NCBI GenBank assembly: GCA_017960705.1
Contig: JAGCYR010000168.1
Location: 1 to 8,846, forward strand
Source of the DNA: Clostridia bacterium
GTDB lineage: Bacteria > Bacillota > Clostridia > Oscillospirales > CAG-272
Direction of reading: 5' to 3'
DNA: 8,846 bases
Below are positions 1 through 4,652 of the stretch, piece after piece; position 1 is the first letter of the stretch; each line of letters starts with the position of its first letter. A program made the position numbers and the translations under genes. The notes below the pieces were generated by a model. That model was not told the origin of the DNA and ran no database searches. It saw only the letters and a list, made by a program, of their open reading frames with translations.

Positions 1-60
1 GTAAAACCACGGTTGCTTTTTTCGGTTTTTTCGGTTGCGTTTGCCGCTACCGATCGTTTT
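1..60. other. short intergenic left edge
   Basis: This stretch lies downstream of the toxin gene on the minus strand. It holds a direct repeat of CGGTTGC (10-16 and 32-38) separated by two TTTTTTCGG units. I see no hairpin followed by a U-tract in either direction, so I cannot assign a terminator. No gene is supported. Confidence 0.5.
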
Positions 61-435
61 TCAGCGGTTTTCGCGGATCCACGCGAGCAGACCGTCGTAG
101 TCCATCTCCCCCCGCGCGACGGCGAATCCGACCCGCGCGACGTCGTCCACCGAGGGGTGGAGCCGGATCCCGTTGGTTTCGAGAAAGGTCAGAAGGATAT
201 ACAGTCCGATCCGTTTGTTTCCGTCGACGAAGGCGTGATTGGAGATCAGGGAATACCCGATCCGCGCCGCCTTCTCCTCTTTCGTCGGATAGAGTTCCTT
301 GCCGTCGAAGGTCTGAAACGCCGACGCGAGCGCGCTGTCGAGCAGATCCAGGTCCCGCACGTCGGCGGCGCCGCCCGTTTCTTCGATTACAAGTTGGTGC
401 AGGAGCAACACTTTTTCACGGCTGAAACGGATCAT
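61..435 (-). CDS. doc: Doc/Fic-family toxin of a type II toxin-antitoxin pair
   Basis: Predicted 124-residue cytoplasmic toxin of the death-on-curing (Doc) branch of the Fic fold. The motif HAFVDGNKR (residues 67-75) matches the Doc-type Fic signature, with His67 as the expected catalytic base and Asp71 in the metal/phosphate position. The lysine in GNKR, where AMP-transferring Fic enzymes have glycine, is the Doc hallmark; the family member from phage P1 phosphorylates elongation factor Tu and stops translation. Length is typical for Doc. The ATG overlaps the antitoxin stop in an ATGA arrangement, and GAGGTG at 444-449 sits 8 bases upstream, so the two are almost certainly translated in a coupled way. 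The target here is inferred from the family, not shown. Confidence 0.93.
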   Translation of the reverse strand: MIRFSREKVLLLHQLVIEETGGAADVRDLDLLDSALASAFQTFDGKELYPTKEEKAARIGYSLISNHAFVDGNKRIGLYILLTFLETNGIRLHPSVDDVARVGFAVARGEMDYDGLLAWIRENR

Positions 436-674
436 TTTGCCAGCACCTCGAACGCGCGGCGATACTCGCGCAGAACGCGCGCGGCGACGAAGTCGATCTT
501 CTCGTCGTCACTCATCTCGATCGGCGCGTCGCTCTCCAGATCGACCAGGCGGTATTTCGGCTTGTTGTTCTTGAAAATGATGATTTCCCCGGATTTGTCC
601 GCCATCCGCGCGACCCGGGAAAAGTTCTGATTCGCTTCGGAAATCGAAACGATTTTTTCGGTGTTGATGTTCAT
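432..674 (-). CDS. phd: Phd/YefM-family antitoxin
   Basis: Predicted 80-residue antitoxin. The N-terminal half (ISEANQNFSRVARMADKSG, then a strand-rich IIIFKNNKPKYRLVD) has the Phd/YefM DNA-binding dimer pattern. The charged C-terminal segment (from about residue 50) is the part expected to fold onto and inhibit Doc. I chose the ATG at 674 rather than an in-frame GTG at 683, because that GTG falls inside the ribosome binding site GGGGGGTGA (680-688), which is well placed (about 8 bases from the G run) for the ATG. It is the first gene of the operon, as expected for an antitoxin, and members of this family usually repress their own promoter. The toxin gene follows with a 4-base overlap. Confidence 0.92.
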   Translation of the reverse strand: MNINTEKIVSISEANQNFSRVARMADKSGEIIIFKNNKPKYRLVDLESDAPIEMSDDEKIDFVAARVLREYRRAFEVLAK

Positions 675-682
675 ACAGTTCA

Positions 683-688
683 CCCCCC
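683..688 (-). promoter_or_regulatory. ribosome binding site of the antitoxin gene
   Basis: On the minus strand the run GGGGGG followed by TGA resembles the GGAGGTGA consensus with one mismatch. It ends 8 bases before the ATG at 674. It overlaps the competing GTG start at 683, and this decides the start codon. Confidence 0.7.
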
Positions 689-694
689 GAGAGT

Positions 695-723
695 ATTATA
701 CATAAATTTTAGGATATTGTCAA
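695..723 (-). promoter_or_regulatory. consensus promoter of the toxin-antitoxin operon
   Basis: Reading the minus strand, TTGACA (718-723) and TATAAT (695-700) are separated by exactly 17 bases, a perfect match to the housekeeping sigma-factor consensus. Transcription would start near 687-689, so the leader would be only about 13-15 bases and begin almost at the ribosome binding site. Such a strong promoter normally needs repression, which fits an antitoxin that represses its own operon. I could not identify a convincing palindromic operator. Confidence 0.9.
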
Positions 724-731
724 CCTATTTT

Positions 732-764
732 CAAAAAAGAACTGCGCCGCGCAGGGCGGCGCAG
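732..764 (-). terminator. intrinsic terminator of the small membrane-protein gene
   Basis: A 9-bp perfect stem (742-750 paired with 756-764, CTGCGCCGC/GCGGCGCAG) with a 5-base loop is followed on the minus strand by TTCTTTTTTG. It lies about 20 bases past the stop codon of the gene ending at 785 and just upstream of the toxin-antitoxin promoter, so it insulates the two units. Confidence 0.85.
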
Positions 765-784
765 AGAAAGAATTTGCTTTTTTG

Positions 785-1189
785 TCACTCTTCGGCGATA
801 TCGGAGATGAGCGACTGCAGGTAGCCCGTCACGTCAAAACAGAACCGGTTGACGTTGTTGTTGTCTACCCCGAATCCTCCGACGCAGAGACCGTTTTTGT
901 AAAAGGATACGTCGAATATTGCGAAAGACGGTTTCTTCTTTCCCCGAGAGGGCGCTTTTCTGACTTTCATGGCGGAGAGGGTCTTCCGCGCGCTCTCTAC
1001 GGTCTCGGGGTCCGTGATCTCGTAGTCGACGTAGGAAGATCCGCTTTCCCGGTACTCCCGGAGCACGATCATATCCGCCTCCGGCAGATTTTTCAGCGGT
1101 CTTTCCGGGATCAGGTCCCGCAGCATGATAAAGAGCAGAAACGCCAGCAGGACGAGAACGATTACGGTAACGGCGACTTTGGTTTTCAT
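785..1189 (-). CDS. small membrane-anchored protein of unknown function
   Basis: Predicted 134-residue protein that I do not recognise. Residues 4-23 form one hydrophobic helix (VAVTVIVLVLLAFLLFIMLR) preceded by lysines, consistent with an uncleaved signal anchor and an external C-terminal domain of about 105 residues. That domain has an alternating charged and hydrophobic strand pattern (DYEITDPETVESARKTL, then FAIFDVSFYKNGLCVGGFGV). The pattern is loosely reminiscent of small exported domains in Firmicutes lipoproteins, but no lipobox cysteine is present. The start at 1189 has GGAGG at 1196-1200 six bases upstream. The frame stays open to 1396, but that extension is made of repeat DNA and carries no ribosome binding site, so I reject it. 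It has its own promoter and terminator, so it is probably monocistronic. Confidence 0.8.
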   Translation of the reverse strand: MKTKVAVTVIVLVLLAFLLFIMLRDLIPERPLKNLPEADMIVLREYRESGSSYVDYEITDPETVESARKTLSAMKVRKAPSRGKKKPSFAIFDVSFYKNGLCVGGFGVDNNNVNRFCFDVTGYLQSLISDIAEE

Positions 1190-1234
1190 ACTGAACCTCC
1201 GCGTGTCGGGGTGTCGGGGCGGTTTTCTAAGAAA

Positions 1235-1263
1235 AGGATACCACAAAAGCAAAAGATTTGCAA
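1235..1263 (-). promoter_or_regulatory. probable promoter of the small membrane-protein gene
   Basis: On the minus strand, TTGCAA (1258-1263) and TATCCT (1235-1240) are spaced by 17 bases, each matching four of six consensus positions. The predicted leader (about 1201-1228) contains a direct repeat seen on the plus strand as GTGTCGGG at 1203-1210 and 1211-1218, of unknown meaning. Confidence 0.6.
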
Positions 1264-1291
1264 GAGAGAGGACGGTACTTTTCGCACCCGA

Positions 1292-1407
1292 GGGATTGCG
1301 GGCAATCCCGCAAGGCGATATATTGCTCCGCAACGCGATATACGCTTCGCGTGCGATATGTCGCCGCCTTTGGCGTTGACGCGATATGCCGCGCAAGCGC
1401 GGCGCGA
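1292..1407. repeat. GCGATAT-hairpin array
   Basis: Four exact copies of GCGATAT (1315-1321, 1335-1341, 1353-1359, 1381-1387) are each followed by a different hairpin: TTGC-TCC-GCAA (1323-1333), ACGC-TTC-GCGT (1342-1352), a stem CGCC-TTT-GGCG closed by GTC/GAC (1360-1380), and GCCGCGC-AA-GCGCGGC (1388-1403). The set is preceded by GGGATTGC/GCAATCCC (1292-1309) and ends in a fifth partial GCGA at 1404-1407. Stem sequences differ but pairing is kept, so structure rather than sequence appears to be conserved. Spacing between copies is 20, 18 and 28 bases, which excludes CRISPR. It may be an interspersed repeat family of this genome; that needs other copies to prove. Confidence 0.8.
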
Positions 1408-1455
1408 GGAAGGAGCCGTTTCGCTTTTGTTCTCTTCCTTAATGAAGTTCTTTGT

Positions 1456-1480
1456 CCCGCTTTCTCCGAAAGAAAGCGGG
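1456..1480. repeat. perfect 10-bp stem hairpin
   Basis: CCCGCTTTCT (1456-1465) pairs perfectly with AGAAAGCGGG (1471-1480) across a 5-base loop, CCGAA. It has no U-tract on either side, so it is not a standard terminator. It could be the other end of the same mobile or repeat element as the GCGATAT array, which is inference from proximity. Confidence 0.6.
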
Positions 1481-1529
1481 CATACCTCCTTCGTCCTCCC
1501 GATCTTCGTAAAAAAACTCGCGCGCGGGG

Positions 1530-1558
1530 TTGCGCGGGGGCGCGGGATGTGCTATAAT
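1530..1558 (+). promoter_or_regulatory. extended -10 promoter of the purB-guaB operon
   Basis: TATAAT (1553-1558) is preceded by TGC, giving the extended -10 form TGnTATAAT. A weak -35, TTGCGC (1530-1535), sits 17 bases upstream. The start of transcription should be near 1565, about 25 bases before the purB ATG, so there is no room for a riboswitch. The spacer and flank carry G runs (1526-1529, 1536-1540, 1544-1546) with GCGCGGGG repeated, an unusual composition that could bind a regulator; no known purine operator is recognised. Confidence 0.8.
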
Positions 1559-1589
1559 AAAATGTAATTTGAAGCAAAAGGCGGAACCG

Positions 1590-3029
1590 ATGATGGAAAA
1601 CAGGCACGACGGATACGTTTCTCCGCTCTCGACGCGTTACGCGAGCCCTGAAATGCAGGCGGTGTTCTCCGACAATTTCAAGTTCCGGGCGTGGCGGCGT
1701 CTCTGGATCTCGCTTGCGCGTGCGGAGATGGCGCTGGGTCTTCCCGTGACGCCGGAACAGATCGCGGAAATGGAAGCGCATAAAGACGACGTCGACTACG
1801 CGGTCGCGGAAGCGCGCGAAAAGGAAGTCCGTCACGACGTGATGGCGCACGTCTACGCGTTCGGAAAACAGTGCCCGAAAGCCGAGCCCATCATCCACCT
1901 CGGCGCGACCTCCTGCTACGTCGGGGACAACGCCGACGTGCTTGCGCTCCGCGAAGCGTCCTTGATCGTACTGAAAAAGGCGGCGCAGGTCCTTCGCAAC
2001 CTGAGGGCGTTCGCCGTCAAATACCGCGCGCTCCCCTGCCTCGGCTACACGCATCTGCAGCCTGCGCAGCTCACCACGGTCGGCAAACGCGCCACCCTCT
2101 GGATGTACGAGCTCTCGTCCGATATCGAGGAGCTCGAACATCGGCTGGACAAGCTGCTCCTGCTCGGCAGCAAAGGCACGACCGGCACGCAGGCGTCCTT
2201 CCTCGAACTGTTCGGGGGAGATCACGAAAAGGTCAAGAAACTCGACCGAATGATCGCCGACGACCTCGGTTTCCCCGGCACGGTCGCCGTCTCGGGGCAG
2301 ACCTACTCCCGCAAGGTCGACGCCAATTTCTTAGCCGTCCTGTCCGGCTTTGCGCAGTCGGCGTACAAGTTCGCGAACGACCTCCGCATCCTGCAGTCGT
2401 TCGAGGAGATCGAAGAACCGTTTGAGAGCCACCAGATCGGCTCGTCCGCGATGCCCTACAAGCGCAACCCCATGCGGTGCGAACGGATCTCGGCGCTCGC
2501 TCGCTACGTCATCGTCGATTCGCTGAATCCCGCGTTCACGGCGGGCACGCAGTGGTTCGAGAGGACGCTCGACGATTCCGCGAACCGCCGGATCTCGGTG
2601 TCCGAAGCGTTTTTGGCGATCGACGCGATCCTGAATATTTATATGAACGTCACCTCGGGTCTTGTGGTCTACGACCGCGTGGTCGAGCGCCGCGTCCGCG
2701 AGAAACTCCCGTTCATGGCAACCGAAAACATCCTGATGAAATCGGTCAAGGCGGGAGGGGACCGTCAGGCGCTACACGAACGGCTCCGGGTCCACTCCCA
2801 CGCCGCCGCCGCGCACGTCAAACTCGAGGGCGGCAAAAACGATCTGCTCGAGCGGATCAAGGGCGACCCCGCCTTCCCGATCAAGGCCGAGGAGATCGAC
2901 GCCGTACTCGATCCCGCGCTCTACGTCGGACGCGCCCCCGAACAGGTGGACGAGTTTATTTCGGGCGTGGTCGATCCGATCCTTTCCCGCTATCCCGACG
3001 CCGGGCTGGTCGGGGAACTCAACGTGTAA
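1590..3029 (+). CDS. purB: adenylosuccinate lyase, animal-like subtype
   Basis: Cytoplasmic enzyme that removes fumarate from SAICAR (to give AICAR in IMP synthesis) and from adenylosuccinate (to give AMP). The 479-residue length fits the longer subtype. Superfamily landmarks are present: TSCYVGDNAD (107-116), THLQPAQ (154-160) with the conserved His155, GTTGTQ (196-201), and the mobile signature loop SSAMPYKRNP (285-294). Runs such as QWFERTLDDSANRR (321-334) and LPFMATENI (373-381) closely resemble animal ADSL as I remember it, rather than the shorter Bacillus PurB. Two adjacent ATGs (1590 and 1593) share the AGGCGG site at 1579-1584; I list the first, but the second is equally possible. 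guaB follows after 28 bases in the same operon. Confidence 0.96.
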   Translation: MMENRHDGYVSPLSTRYASPEMQAVFSDNFKFRAWRRLWISLARAEMALGLPVTPEQIAEMEAHKDDVDYAVAEAREKEVRHDVMAHVYAFGKQCPKAEPIIHLGATSCYVGDNADVLALREASLIVLKKAAQVLRNLRAFAVKYRALPCLGYTHLQPAQLTTVGKRATLWMYELSSDIEELEHRLDKLLLLGSKGTTGTQASFLELFGGDHEKVKKLDRMIADDLGFPGTVAVSGQTYSRKVDANFLAVLSGFAQSAYKFANDLRILQSFEEIEEPFESHQIGSSAMPYKRNPMRCERISALARYVIVDSLNPAFTAGTQWFERTLDDSANRRISVSEAFLAIDAILNIYMNVTSGLVVYDRVVERRVREKLPFMATENILMKSVKAGGDRQALHERLRVHSHAAAAHVKLEGGKNDLLERIKGDPAFPIKAEEIDAVLDPALYVGRAPEQVDEFISGVVDPILSRYPDAGLVGELNV

Positions 3030-3045
3030 TCAAGTACCATAGATA

Positions 3046-3051
3046 AAGGAG
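3046..3051 (+). promoter_or_regulatory. ribosome binding site of guaB
   Basis: AAGGAG is placed 6 bases before the ATG at 3058 and lies within the 28-base purB-guaB gap. It is a strong independent initiation site for the second gene of the operon. Confidence 0.85.
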
Positions 3052-3057
3052 AACGAA

Positions 3058-4566
3058 ATGGCAACTATTCTGGAGGGAATGTCCCACACGTTCAGCGAGT
3101 ATCTTCTGCTCCCCGGGTACACCGACGAGAACTGCATCCCCGCGAACGTCTCGCTCAAAACCCCGCTCGTGAAGTACCGTCCCGACGAGGAGGAATCCCC
3201 GATCACGCTCAGCATCCCGATGGTCTCCGCGATCATGCAGTCGGTGTCCGACGATAAGATGGCGATCGCGCTGGCGAAGGAGGGCGGGCTGTCCTTCATC
3301 TACGGCTCGCAGAGCATCGAGGACGAGGCGGCGATGGTCGCCCGCGTCAAGAACTACAAGGCGGGATTCGTCGTCAGCGACTCCAACCTGAAACCCACCG
3401 ATACGCTCGCCGACGTTCTGGCGCTGGTCGAGCGGACGGGGCATAACACCGTCGCGATCACCGAGGACGGCACCGCGAACGGACGGCTGGTCGGCGTGGT
3501 GACCGGACGCGACTACCGCGTCAGCCGGATGTCCACCGATCTCAAGGTCTCGAGTTTCATGACCCCGCTTGAAAAGCTGGTGACCGCCCCCGCCACCACC
3601 TCGCTCAAAGAGGCGAACGACATCATCTGGGATCACAAGCTGAACTCCCTCCCCCTGATCGACGAGAAGGGAAGACTGTGCTACTTCGTTTTCCGCAAGG
3701 ACTACGACGAGCACAAACAGAACCCGCAGGAGATGCTCGACTCGAGCAAGCGGTATATGGTCGGCGCGGGTATCAACACGCTCGACTACGAGAAGCGCGT
3801 TCCCGCCCTGATCGCGGCGGGCGCAGACGTGCTCTGCATCGACTCCTCCGAGGGCTACACCTGCTGGCAGAAGAAGACGCTCGACTTCATCCGCGAGAAC
3901 TACGGCAACGCCGTCAAGGTCGGCGCGGGCAACGTGGTCGACCGTGAGGGCTTCCTGTTCCTTGCGCGCGCGGGCGCCGACTTCGTCAAGATCGGTATCG
4001 GCGGCGGCTCGATCTGCATCACCCGTGAGCAGAAGGGCATCGGCCGCGGACAGGCGAGCGCCGTGATCGAGGTCGCCGCGGCAAGAGACGAGTACTACCG
4101 CGAGACCGGCGTCTACGTTCCGATCTGCTCGGACGGCGGTATCGTGCACGACTACCACATGACCCTCGCGCTCGCGATGGGCGCCGATTTCCTGATGCTC
4201 GGCAGATATTTTGCTCGCTTCGACGAGTCCCCGACCCCGAAACTCCAGGTCAACGGCACCTACGTCAAGGAGTACTGGGGCGAGGGTTCCAACCGCGCCC
4301 GCAACTGGCAGCGGTACGACCTCGGCGGAAAAGCGAAGCTTTCCTTCGAGGAGGGCGTCGACTCCTACGTCGTCTACGCCGGCTCGCTCCGCGACAACGT
4401 GGCGAAGTCGCTCTACAAGGTCAAATCCACCATGTGCAACGTCGGGGTCCTGACCATTCCCGAACTGCAGAAGAACGCGCGCATCACTTTGGTCTCCGCG
4501 ACCTCGATCGTCGAGGGCAGCTACCATGACGTGACGTTGCGGAGTACTGCTAACATCAAGAACTGA
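3058..4566 (+). CDS. guaB: IMP dehydrogenase, Tritrichomonas-like subtype
   Basis: Cytoplasmic enzyme that oxidises IMP to XMP with NAD+, the committed step toward GMP. The 502-residue protein has the barrel split by a two-CBS regulatory module (about residues 107-220). Catalytic features are clear: the loop GIGGGSICITR with nucleophile Cys320, SDGGI (358-362) in the phosphate site, LGRYFARF (381-388), and the flap YWGEGSNRARNWQRYDLGG with the Arg419-Tyr420 dyad. From memory, this loop, flap and C-terminal part match Tritrichomonas foetus IMPDH nearly residue for residue with a one-residue offset (Cys319, Arg418-Tyr419), unlike the usual GIGPGSICTTR bacterial form. Lys311 and Glu432 align with residues linked to mycophenolic acid resistance there. 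It follows purB and is closed by a terminator. Confidence 0.97.
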   Translation: MATILEGMSHTFSEYLLLPGYTDENCIPANVSLKTPLVKYRPDEEESPITLSIPMVSAIMQSVSDDKMAIALAKEGGLSFIYGSQSIEDEAAMVARVKNYKAGFVVSDSNLKPTDTLADVLALVERTGHNTVAITEDGTANGRLVGVVTGRDYRVSRMSTDLKVSSFMTPLEKLVTAPATTSLKEANDIIWDHKLNSLPLIDEKGRLCYFVFRKDYDEHKQNPQEMLDSSKRYMVGAGINTLDYEKRVPALIAAGADVLCIDSSEGYTCWQKKTLDFIRENYGNAVKVGAGNVVDREGFLFLARAGADFVKIGIGGGSICITREQKGIGRGQASAVIEVAAARDEYYRETGVYVPICSDGGIVHDYHMTLALAMGADFLMLGRYFARFDESPTPKLQVNGTYVKEYWGEGSNRARNWQRYDLGGKAKLSFEEGVDSYVVYAGSLRDNVAKSLYKVKSTMCNVGVLTIPELQKNARITLVSATSIVEGSYHDVTLRSTANIKN

Positions 4567-4582
4567 CAAGGCAACGGGAAAC

Positions 4583-4607
4583 GGCGACACCGATCGTGTC
4601 GCCTTTT
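4583..4607 (+). terminator. intrinsic terminator of purB-guaB
   Basis: GGCGACAC (4583-4590) pairs with GTGTCGCC (4596-4603) around a 5-base loop, followed by TTTT then CC. It starts 17 bases after the guaB stop. The short U-tract suggests incomplete termination, so some read-through into the helicase gene is possible. Confidence 0.75.
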
Positions 4608-4652
4608 CCATATCAGGCGAAGGATAAGACCGAAGCGAAAAGGAAACGCGGA

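Larger units (their letters stand above)
1264..1529. other. gene-free region with repeat-type hairpins
   Basis: No protein gene is convincing between the membrane-protein promoter and the purB promoter. The left half is the GCGATAT-hairpin array and the right half contains a separate 10-bp hairpin. Frames that stay open here translate to arginine-rich sequence with recurring HIA, YIA and YRV words, which reflects the repeats rather than a protein. The region separates two divergently transcribed units. Confidence 0.7.

Noticed and set aside
1315..1387. CRISPR-like array
   Set aside because: The repeated unit is only 7 bases, spacing is irregular (20, 18, 28), the intervening sequences are self-complementary hairpins, and no cas genes are present.
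1439..1483. 14-codon small frame with adjacent GGAGGT on the minus strand
   Set aside because: The ribosome binding site is only one base from the ATG, too close to function, and the frame is mostly the 10-bp hairpin sequence.
1227..2225. 332-codon minus-strand frame across the hairpin array and purB
   Set aside because: It runs through both the repeat array and conserved purB codons, and its product is arginine-rich repeat translation without a domain.
3019..4611. 530-codon open frame antisense to guaB
   Set aside because: Its length comes from the GC-rich codon pattern of the sense gene, which has clear IMPDH motifs end to end. The antisense translation is low-complexity and rich in Asp, Val, Arg and Gly, with no recognisable domain.
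4596..4652. N-terminal extension of the helicase from GTG 4596
   Set aside because: That start sits in the right arm of the purB-guaB terminator hairpin with no ribosome binding site, while ATG 4653 has AAGGA at a suitable distance.
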